Made by a program: the position numbers and the translations under genes. Shown one piece after another: positions 1 through 5,253 of a stretch of 12,556 bases of DNA (its first letter is position 1; the number at the start of each line of letters is the position of its first letter). Source of the DNA: Candidatus Obscuribacterales bacterium (GTDB lineage: Bacteria > Cyanobacteriota > Vampirovibrionia > Obscuribacterales > Obscuribacteraceae); contig JAKFVJ010000284.1 in the NCBI GenBank assembly GCA_021732245.1, forward strand, positions 1 through 12,556, read 5' to 3'. Below the pieces are notes generated by a model. It searched no databases. It was not told the DNA's origin and saw only the letters and a program-made list of their open reading frames with translations.

Positions 1-3
1 ACA

Positions 4-636
4 GTGACTGCTACGGAAGTTCAAGTTTGCAACCATCCACTTTTGCAACAGCATCTAACTAGACTGCGTGACTTTCAAACGCCAACAAGCGAATTCAGAC
101 GTCGCGCGGCTGAATTGAGTCGCTTCCTTGTTTATGAAGCGATTCGTGATTTGGCTGTAAGACCGGTTGGCGTCGAGACTCCACTTGGACCAGCTAAAGG
201 TACTGTCATTAGCGACTATGTAATTTTGGCACCAGTTTTGCGTGCTGGACTTATTCTGGCCGAATCAGCACAGGACATTTTGCCTAACGCGCGAATTTAT
301 CACATCGGTTTGAAGCGCGATGAGGAAACTCTGCAAGCAATTTCTTATTACGCCAAACTTCCTGATGCTCTGCCATCGGAAGCTCGTGTGTATGTTTTAG
401 ATCCGATGCTTGCCACCGGCGGCTCGGCAGTTGCGGCAATTTCCGTATTCGACAAGATGCACGTAAAGAACATTCACCTGGTGTCTTTCGTTGCAGCTCC
501 GGAAGGCATCAAGAAAGTACAAGAGAAATACCCGCACGTCAGAATTACGACGGCTGCGATTGACGATAAGTTGAACGACCACGGCTACATCGTGCCAGGT
601 CTAGGCGATGCCGGCGATCGTATATTTGGAACGTAA
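4..636 (+). CDS. upp: Uracil phosphoribosyltransferase
   Basis: Cytosolic pyrimidine-salvage enzyme that converts uracil and PRPP to UMP and pyrophosphate. The 210-residue protein has the usual length for the family and lines up end to end with it. The substrate segment PVLRAG is at residues 77-82, the PRPP-binding loop VLDPMLATGGSA at 131-142, and the uracil-binding C-terminal stretch GYIVPGLGDAGDR at 194-206, so the enzyme should be active. The start is GTG at position 4; only three bases lie upstream, so its ribosome site and promoter are outside the window and the start rests on family length. It converges on the dodecin gene, with an inverted-repeat element between them. Identification is from motifs and is close to certain; only the start is open. 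Confidence 0.96.
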   Translation: MTATEVQVCNHPLLQQHLTRLRDFQTPTSEFRRRAAELSRFLVYEAIRDLAVRPVGVETPLGPAKGTVISDYVILAPVLRAGLILAESAQDILPNARIYHIGLKRDEETLQAISYYAKLPDALPSEARVYVLDPMLATGGSAVAAISVFDKMHVKNIHLVSFVAAPEGIKKVQEKYPHVRITTAAIDDKLNDHGYIVPGLGDAGDRIFGT

Positions 637-650
637 TACGTCATTGCCGT

Positions 651-803
651 AAAGGGCGCATGCAATGCGCCCCTACAAATACAATGACACTTGGTCCAGC
701 ATTCGAGGGGCGCAGTTGTTCGCTTATTTTGGGGCGGACTTGGAAGCATTAGACGCAGCTGGTGCGCCTGTACTTGCGTAGGGGCGCATTGCATGCGCCC
801 TTT
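651..803. repeat. MITE-like element with 26-bp perfect terminal inverted repeats
   Basis: Positions 651-676 and 778-803 are exact reverse complements over 26 bases. Each end is itself a hairpin: GGGCGCAT, a 3-nt loop, then ATGCGCCC on the left (654-672), and the mirror image on the right (782-800). The 101-bp centre has no convincing ORF. Both hairpins are followed outward by short T runs (TTTT at 801-804 on plus; TTT reading minus from 653), so the element may also end transcription of upp and of the convergent dodecin gene. Size and architecture resemble a non-autonomous miniature transposable element or paired REP sequences. No transposase is present, and no target-site duplication is obvious. 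Confidence 0.75.
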
Positions 804-809
804 TGGAAT

Positions 810-1013
810 CTAGTCTTCCAACTTAAAGCCGATGCGTACTTTTACTTGGTACTCGCCAACTTGTCCGTCTTTAATTGTGCCGCGTTGTTCGACTACTTCG
901 AACCAGCTGCAGTTGCGTAGTGTTTTGGCAGCGCGTTTTACGGCTTCTTGAGTGGCGTCAGCGTAGCTCTTTGTTGAAGTGCCGACGATTTCAGTCATCT
1001 TGTATACAGCCAT
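810..1013 (-). CDS. Dodecin, flavin-binding storage protein
   Basis: Small protein of 67 residues, the normal size for dodecins, which assemble as hollow dodecamers that bind flavins (riboflavin, FMN or FAD) and are thought to buffer free flavin and prevent its photochemistry. The sequence starts MAVYKMTEIVGTS and includes the helix SYADATQEAVKRAAKTL (16-32). W37 matches the Trp that stacks on the flavin ring and Q56 in EYQVKVRIGF matches the conserved Gln that contacts it. The start is ATG at 1013-1011, with an AAGGAG ribosome site on the minus strand (CTCCTT at 1020-1025) 6 nt away. It is a single-gene unit converging on upp. Binding preference among flavins cannot be told from sequence. 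Confidence 0.93.
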   Translation of the reverse strand: MAVYKMTEIVGTSTKSYADATQEAVKRAAKTLRNCSWFEVVEQRGTIKDGQVGEYQVKVRIGFKLED

Positions 1014-1105
1014 GGAGAACTCCTTGCATGCTTGAAATATCCTTCAACCAATCTAATCTAATGGAAACCTACTGGAGCCTTGCTTTGCAAAATGTGACAT
1101 TTGGG

Positions 1106-1133
1106 TTGACAATGGCAAAGTTTCAGGAATAAT
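1106..1133 (+). promoter_or_regulatory. Sigma70-type promoter
   Basis: A perfect -35 box TTGACA (1106-1111) is followed after 16 nt by AATAAT (1128-1133), which differs from TATAAT at one base. Transcription would start near 1139-1141. It points toward the ABC exporter operon, whose first start codon is about 315 nt further on, with a terminator-like hairpin between. It is the best promoter match I found in the window. This is read from consensus only. Confidence 0.5.
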
Positions 1134-1139
1134 GAAGAG

Positions 1140-1294
1140 GCTATGCACAAAGCAGTTACACAGCTAATCACCATTTACCCAGCCGTCCAAGGTCGTATGG
1201 GTGCGCAGCCGTGCAAGTATCGTCATTTGAAGTGATTTAGCTAACAACTAATAGATACGCAAGCTGCCTCCCATATGAAGAAGGGGGGCATTTT
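1140..1294 (+). ncRNA. Candidate small RNA or 5' leader (about 155 nt)
   Basis: This interval lies between a strong promoter match and a terminator-like hairpin and holds no clear protein gene. A long-range stem is possible: AGCTAATCAC (1162-1171) can pair with GTGATTTAGCT (1232-1242) with one bulged base, enclosing about 60 nt in which ACCC (1177-1180) can pair with GGGT (1199-1202). I do not recognise any known riboswitch or sRNA class here. It could be an independent sRNA, or an attenuating leader for the ABC operon downstream. A 30-codon ORF (1143-1235) also lies inside it, but its nearest purine-rich site (ends 1140) is too close to the ATG for a normal ribosome site. It is inferred from architecture alone. 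Confidence 0.3.
1266..1294 (+). terminator. Rho-independent terminator-like hairpin
   Basis: GCCTCCC (1266-1272) can pair with GGGGGGC (1283-1289) as seven pairs including one G-T wobble, with a 10-nt loop, followed by A and TTTT (1291-1294) then AATT. No plus-strand gene of normal size lies upstream, so it would end the short transcript from the promoter at 1106-1133, or act as an attenuator ahead of the ABC operon. The T run is short, so efficiency is uncertain. Confidence 0.45.
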
Positions 1295-1330
1295 AATTAG
1301 GAGACAAACTTCAGGTGAGCACCAAGTACA

Positions 1331-1408
1331 TGTCATTCTGAGCAGTAGCGAAGAATCTCGTAGCTTAAGCAGTGAGATCCTTCGTCACTTACGCTCCTCA
1401 GGATGACA
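1331..1408. repeat. Palindromic intergenic repeat, copy 1 (GTCATTCTGAG family)
   Basis: The left arm begins TGTCATTCTGAG (1331-1342) and ends AAGAATCTC (1351-1359). The right arm begins GAGATCCTT (1374-1382) and ends CTCAGGATGACA (1397-1408). The arms are imperfect reverse complements and form one long hairpin. A second copy of the same sequence family is at 4054-4178. It resembles the small palindromic repeats scattered between genes in many bacterial genomes. It sits between the candidate leader and the ABC operon, so it would be in the operon's untranslated leader if transcription starts upstream. Confidence 0.75.
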
Positions 1409-1413
1409 GCAGT

Positions 1414-1426
1414 TGTTGACTCAACA
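1414..1426. promoter_or_regulatory. Perfect 13-bp palindrome, possible operator
   Basis: TGTTGACTCAACA reads as TGTTGA, one central base, then TCAACA, which is an exact inverted repeat. It lies 30 bp ahead of the ABC ATPase start codon, a plausible place for a repressor or activator site. No regulator gene is present in the window and no second copy was seen, so the role is a guess. Confidence 0.2.
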
Positions 1427-1455
1427 TCTACACTAGGAGAAAAGAGGACACAAAA

Positions 1456-2448
1456 ATGAACGCCGTTGAATTGGAAAATTTACGCAAAACCTTCGTCCAA
1501 AAACTTGGACGCGGATTCTCGCGGGTAACAAAAGAAATTGTCGCCGTTGATTCGGTGAGTTTCGAAGTGCCTGTTGGTCAATCCGTTGCGTTTATTGGAC
1601 CCAATGGCGCTGGAAAGTCCACAACTATTAAGATGCTGACCGGTATCTTGAATCCGACGTCGGGCAATGCTCACGTGTTGGGTGCTGTGCCTTGGAAAGA
1701 GAGAAATAGACTCACCTACAATATTGGTGCAGTATTCGGTCAGCGCTCACAGCTCTGGTATCACCTGCCGGCCAGGGATACTTTTGAACTGCTGGCAAAA
1801 ATCTATAGCCTAGATACGGTAGAGTACAAAAAGCGCGTAAATGTTCTTGTAGATCGTTTTGCACTGGAATCATTTTTGGATACCCCGGTGCGTAAACTTT
1901 CGCTCGGACAAAGAATGCGCTGCGAAGTTGCTGCCAGCTTGTTGCACAAACCAAAAGTGTTGTTTCTAGATGAACCGACTATCGGTTTAGATGTAATAGC
2001 CAGGCAAGAGCTTCGCGATCTTATAAGTGAATGGAATCGCGAAGAGGGTCTGACCATCTTCCTGACCAGTCACGATGCCGGTGACATCGAAAGTGTCGCA
2101 AAGCGCGTGATTGTTATCAACCACGGAAGAGTTGTGCTGGATGATTCAGTCAATGCAATGAAACGTCAATATCTTTGCGAAAAGGTAATTGGCGTAAAAT
2201 TCCACGATGCGCACAAGAGTCTTGATGTGCCTGGCATAAAGATACTCAAGTCCAATAGCCATGCGCTGAAGCTCGAAGTGGATACTCGCGTGATGCCGAT
2301 TGAAAAGGCGCTGCATGAGGTTATGCAGACTGGCTCTGTTGCGGATATCACAATTGAAGATCCACCGTTGGAAGAGATCATCGCTCACATATATAGCCAA
2401 GGTCCGGAATCTGTAGTTGACGAAAAGGAGGTGACCATAAGTGAATAG
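1456..2448 (+). CDS. ABC-2 type exporter, ATP-binding subunit (COG4586-like)
   Basis: Cytoplasmic ATPase that would power the two membrane subunits encoded directly downstream. In 330 residues it shows a complete nucleotide-binding domain: Walker A GPNGAGKST (48-56), Q-loop glutamine 96 in GAVFGQRSQLWYHL, signature LSLGQRMRCE (148-157), Walker B VLFLDEPT (168-175), D-loop GLDV (177-180) and switch histidine H206 in TSHD. The GQRSQLWYHLP stretch and the C-terminal extension after about residue 235 are typical of the COG4586 group, which travels with COG4587 and COG3694 permeases. It starts at ATG 1456 after AGGAGA (1434-1439) and GAGG (1445-1448). It overlaps the next gene by 8 bp, implying translational coupling. 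Cargo is unknown; nothing in the neighbourhood names it. Confidence 0.93.
   Translation: MNAVELENLRKTFVQKLGRGFSRVTKEIVAVDSVSFEVPVGQSVAFIGPNGAGKSTTIKMLTGILNPTSGNAHVLGAVPWKERNRLTYNIGAVFGQRSQLWYHLPARDTFELLAKIYSLDTVEYKKRVNVLVDRFALESFLDTPVRKLSLGQRMRCEVAASLLHKPKVLFLDEPTIGLDVIARQELRDLISEWNREEGLTIFLTSHDAGDIESVAKRVIVINHGRVVLDDSVNAMKRQYLCEKVIGVKFHDAHKSLDVPGIKILKSNSHALKLEVDTRVMPIEKALHEVMQTGSVADITIEDPPLEEIIAHIYSQGPESVVDEKEVTISE
2426..2432 (+). promoter_or_regulatory. Strong Shine-Dalgarno site inside the ATPase gene
   Basis: AGGAGGT lies within a longer AAAAGGAGGTGA run, close to a full complement of the 16S rRNA 3' end. It sits 8 nt ahead of the GTG at 2441 and within the coding end of the ATPase gene. 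It fixes the start of the first permease and suggests high or coupled translation of it. Confidence 0.8.
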
Positions 2449-3238
2449 TTTGAAAAAGTACTTCTGGGTTGGCCTCATCTCAGGAAAATCCAATCTTGCT
2501 TACTTTGGCGAAACTCTCGGCAGAATATTCTTCCTTGGAATAATTCTGTTCATCTTTCTTCGCCTGTGGCAGGTCACCTATTCGCAGACTAATGCGACTA
2601 TCCTTGGTGGCTTCACGATAGCCCAGATGCTGTGGTATCTGGTGGTAACTGAGTCCATAATGTTATCGACTCCGAGGGTGTCGTATTATGTTGACCAGGC
2701 CGTACGGACGGGTGCGATCGCAGTTTATTTGCTGCGACCGATGTCATATCCGATGCATGAATTGTTTGCTTGCTTGGGTGAAAGATTCATCCGGTTTGGT
2801 CTTAACCTGGCGGTTGGCTCGGTCATCGCGCTAATTTGCATCTGGCCGATTCCACTTAGTGCTCAGGGTCTGTTGCTATTTTTATTGGCGATCCCCTTTG
2901 CGTTCGTGCTCGACTTCATCGGCTATTTTCTGGTCGGTCTATGCGCATTTTGGATGGAAGATACAACTGGACTGGTATTTCTCTATTCGAGAATAACCAT
3001 GGTACTCGGCGGAATGCTCATTCCAATTGAGTTGTTCCCGGAGTCCTGGCAATCTGTCTTGCGCGTTTTGCCGTTTTCTTCAATTGTCTACGGACCTGCG
3101 CGCATGTTTGTTCGCCCGGACTTCGCTGAATTCGTTCAGTTGATAGTGCGGCAAGGACTTTCCATCGCCGTCTTTTCACTTGTTGTTTATCTCGTTTGGA
3201 ACGCATGTCTCAAACGTGTGTTTGCCAATGGAGGATAA
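2441..3238 (+). CDS. ABC-2 type exporter, permease subunit 1 (COG4587-like)
   Basis: Integral inner-membrane protein of 265 residues, one half of the translocation channel of the exporter. Hydrophobic segments fall at about residues 27-43, 57-74, 121-137, 143-172, 178-197 and 236-255, giving six likely membrane spans. The segments RTGAIAVYLLRPMSYP (89-104), GGMLIPIELFPESWQ (190-204) and VLPFSSIVYGPARM (209-222) match the pattern seen in ABC-2 permeases of this family (PF06182 type). The start is GTG 2441, chosen because a near-perfect ribosome site precedes it; it overlaps the ATPase gene by 8 bp. The second permease starts 6 bp after its stop. The protein is intact. Family assignment is from recall of conserved patterns, not a search. 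Confidence 0.87.
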   Translation: MNSLKKYFWVGLISGKSNLAYFGETLGRIFFLGIILFIFLRLWQVTYSQTNATILGGFTIAQMLWYLVVTESIMLSTPRVSYYVDQAVRTGAIAVYLLRPMSYPMHELFACLGERFIRFGLNLAVGSVIALICIWPIPLSAQGLLLFLLAIPFAFVLDFIGYFLVGLCAFWMEDTTGLVFLYSRITMVLGGMLIPIELFPESWQSVLRVLPFSSIVYGPARMFVRPDFAEFVQLIVRQGLSIAVFSLVVYLVWNACLKRVFANGG

Positions 3239-3244
3239 AGGAAA

Positions 3245-4052
3245 ATGTTTAAACTAACTTCAAAACTAATCAACTATCTTTCCATGGCTTGGTCTTACGT
3301 GCGCTTGAATTTCTTTGCGCAAATGGAATACAAAGCTGCATTCTGGTCGCAGGTGATTGGAATGATTCTGAACAACTGCGTCTGGATTGTATTTTGGAGC
3401 GTGTTCTTCACACGATTCGACAATCTTGGCGGTTGGACTGTCAAAGACGTCTTGACTGTCTGGTCGATATCGGCTGGCGGGTATGGGGCTGGCATACAGT
3501 GTCTGCGGCAATGCGCTTGGACTTGCTTCTTTGATAAGCAACGGTCGACTTGACGCGTGGATGTTATATCCACGTGCATTATTGTCTCATTTGCTCATCG
3601 GCAGAATGAGCGCAACTGCTTTTGGCGATATATTGTTTGCGTTTATCATATACGTCTTTTTTGTAAGACCGGATCTCCCACATTTCTTGTGGTTCTGTGC
3701 TCTGACCATCTCCGCTGCAGTTGTCTTCGTTGGCTTCAGCGTGTTAACGAGCTGCTTGAGCTTTTTCTTGGGCAACGCCGATGCTCTTGCTGAAAACGGA
3801 CGATTTGCTTTGGTCACATTCAGCACCTACCCGGCTAGTATCTTCCAGGGAGCACTGAAGCTCCTCCTGTTTACGGTCATACCGGCTGGATTCGTTAGCT
3901 ATCTTCCGGTAGAAGCACTGCGGGAATTGTCAGTCGAGAAAACACTTATGTGCTTTGCCGGAAGCTTGTCTGTATTAGTCGTCGGAGTTATCGTATTCTA
4001 TTGGGGACTTCGTCGTTATGAGTCGGGCAATCTAATGGAGATGCGTGGGTAG
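3245..4052 (+). pseudogene. ABC-2 type exporter, permease subunit 2 (COG3694-like), frame broken by one extra base
   Basis: The second membrane subunit of the exporter is split over two frames: 3245-3553 (102 codons) and 3483-4052. The family pattern runs smoothly if the first frame is read through Gly81 (3485-3487) and the second taken up at CTG 3489, giving GGYGLAYSVCGN. That means one surplus G in the GGGG at 3485-3488. Removing it restores a 268-residue protein, the expected size, with about six membrane spans and the family-like stretch NGRLDAWMLYPR. The ATG is preceded by GGAGG (3230-3234), 6 bp after permease 1. A one-base error in a G run is the simplest cause; a true recent inactivation is possible. 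The rest of the gene shows no decay, which favours error or very recent mutation. Confidence 0.85.
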
Positions 4053-4053
4053 C

Positions 4054-4178
4054 TTTTGTCATTCTGAGGCGATAGCCGAAGAATCTACCATAAGGATTCA
4101 GCGTTCCTCTCGGTATAAGAAGAACCAGTACACCTGCGGCAGATTCTTCGGTCGCTTTGCTCTCTCAGAATGACAAAG
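4054..4178. repeat. Palindromic intergenic repeat, copy 2 (GTCATTCTGAG family)
   Basis: The left end TTTGTCATTCTGAG (4055-4068) is an exact reverse complement of CTCAGAATGACAAA (4164-4177), and the inner CCGAAGAATCT (4076-4086) of AGATTCTTCGG (4141-4151). It is the same family as 1331-1408 but longer, with a 54-nt centre. It begins right at the stop codon of the second permease. GGGTA occurs on both sides (4047-4051 and 4178-4182), which could be a 5-bp target duplication or chance. Its long hairpin may also end ABC-operon transcription. Confidence 0.8.
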
Positions 4179-4190
4179 GGTATGGTGGGA

Positions 4191-4196
4191 TATAAT
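4191..4196 (+). promoter_or_regulatory. Perfect -10 box ahead of the L,D-transpeptidase gene
   Basis: TATAAT lies 8-13 bp beyond the palindromic repeat. No good -35 box is seen at the right distance. Transcription would start near 4203, which is past the GTG at 4198 and only a few bases before the ATG at 4207, implying a leaderless or nearly leaderless message if this box is used. Confidence 0.3.
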
Positions 4197-4197
4197 T

Positions 4198-5148
4198 GTG
4201 CACCGAATGGACAAACTCGTAACAGCTCTACTGATTTGGCTTGTCTGCACCTCTGCATTTGCGGCAACGCCGGCTCAGAATGAGGAAAAGTATATGCGTA
4301 CCGTTGTTTCGAAGGTGCGCAAGAATTGGGCGCCGCATCGTACAAGTGAGCCTCTGAAAATACGGGTGAGCTGGCAGCAGCATAAAGACGGTTCAGTTTC
4401 GAATGTGCATGTGATTAATCCGGGTAAAACGCCTTCCAATGAGAAGGAAGCGATTTCTGCCGTGCTGAAGAGCGCACCATTCGATCCGCTTCCGACTAGC
4501 ATTTCGAAGTCTGTGGATATAGAACTGCACCTCGAAACCACACCCGTGCTTCGCATGACTGTGCAGAAGGCCATTGAGACTTATGGACCTGCTGCAAGAC
4601 AAGCACTTCGCGAACGTTGTCGCTTAGCGGGAATTTCCTACCCGCCAAAGCGTTTAACGCTTATTGGTTTGAAGCAAGAGAAATTGTTGTTGCTTTACAG
4701 TGGAGATGATCAAAGAAAGCTGCTCGGTAGTTTTCCCCTTGTGAGTTATAGCGGCACTCTTGGTCCGAAACTCAAACAAGGTGATTTGCAAATTCCAGAG
4801 GGTATCTATCGCATAACTCATCTTGAGTCTTACAACATGTTGGCCTTGGGTGTGAACTATCCGAACGTCACTGACAGAATAAATGCAGTCGCTGATCATC
4901 GAACAAAGCTTGGCAGCGATATCCTTGTACATGGTGGCTCTTTGTCGACAGGCTGTCTGGTTGTTTCCAATGAAGATATGGAACAAGTATTCGTCGCGGT
5001 TTACGATGTAGGCTGTGCCAACACAAAATTGATAATTGCACCGTGTGATTTGCGCAAGGCAAGACCGGATATCGACATGAAAAAACAGCCCAAATGGTTG
5101 CCCGATTTGTACAAGTCCATAAGGGCGCAAATGCTCAATTATCCCTAA
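4198..5148 (+). CDS. Secreted protein: TonB/TolA C-terminal-like domain fused to YafK-type L,D-transpeptidase domain
   Basis: Envelope protein of 316 residues. An N-terminal signal peptide ends near AFA at residue 22. Residues about 28-113 look like the TonB/TolA C-terminal fold: KYMRTVVSKVRKNW, then VSWQQHKDGSVSNVHVINPG, then EKEAISAVLKSAPFDPLP. Residues about 150-282 look like the YafK/ErfK L,D-transpeptidase domain, with GDLQIPEGIYRI (195-206) and the catalytic motif HGGSLSTGC (H245, C253). Such domains form or cut peptidoglycan or lipoprotein cross-links in the periplasm; which reaction this one catalyses cannot be told. The start may be GTG 4198 or ATG 4207 (three codons later); the signal peptide is kept either way, and a TATAAT at 4191-4196 favours the ATG. 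It stands alone between the ABC and efflux operons. The transpeptidase call is firm; the TonB/TolA call is moderately sure. Confidence 0.82.
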   Translation: MHRMDKLVTALLIWLVCTSAFAATPAQNEEKYMRTVVSKVRKNWAPHRTSEPLKIRVSWQQHKDGSVSNVHVINPGKTPSNEKEAISAVLKSAPFDPLPTSISKSVDIELHLETTPVLRMTVQKAIETYGPAARQALRERCRLAGISYPPKRLTLIGLKQEKLLLLYSGDDQRKLLGSFPLVSYSGTLGPKLKQGDLQIPEGIYRITHLESYNMLALGVNYPNVTDRINAVADHRTKLGSDILVHGGSLSTGCLVVSNEDMEQVFVAVYDVGCANTKLIIAPCDLRKARPDIDMKKQPKWLPDLYKSIRAQMLNYP

Positions 5149-5253
5149 CTAAATAATGTCTATTTAGTAGTACCATTAGCACCTGTGCCCTGGAGAGTCT
5201 CGGGTTAGCGCTTTCCGCGTATATATCGACCCGTTGACGTAGCTGGAAACCCC

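Noticed and set aside
651..803. CRISPR array
   Set aside because: There are only two copies, in inverted orientation, with one 101-bp gap; CRISPR repeats are direct and regularly spaced.
875..1132. Plus-strand ORF of 85 codons over the dodecin gene
   Set aside because: It is largely antisense to dodecin, is cysteine/arginine-rich and low in plausibility, and has no ribosome site; it is a shadow.
1315..1341. Very short GTG ORF running into the palindromic repeat
   Set aside because: It has eight codons, ends inside the repeat, and AGGAGA at 1299-1304 alone is not enough support.
3485..3488. Programmed ribosomal frameshift in the second permease
   Set aside because: The needed shift skips one base forward, and there is no slippery heptamer, stop codon at the shift site or recognisable stimulatory signal; the family is not known for recoding. 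A one-base indel is simpler.
1456..4052. Multidrug or antibiotic-specific label for the ABC exporter
   Set aside because: Neither the subunits nor their neighbours identify a substrate, so no specific function is given.
4654..5130. Minus-strand ORF of 158 codons inside the L,D-transpeptidase gene
   Set aside because: It lies entirely antisense to a gene with clear catalytic motifs and shows no recognisable domain.
4198..5148. Energy-transducing TonB
   Set aside because: There is no ExbB/ExbD nearby, no uncleaved membrane anchor and no proline-rich periplasm-spanning segment.
5149..5167. Terminator after the L,D-transpeptidase gene (CTAAATA / TATTTAG hairpin)
   Set aside because: The stem is perfect but AT-rich, 7 bp, and not followed by a T tract, so it would be weak.
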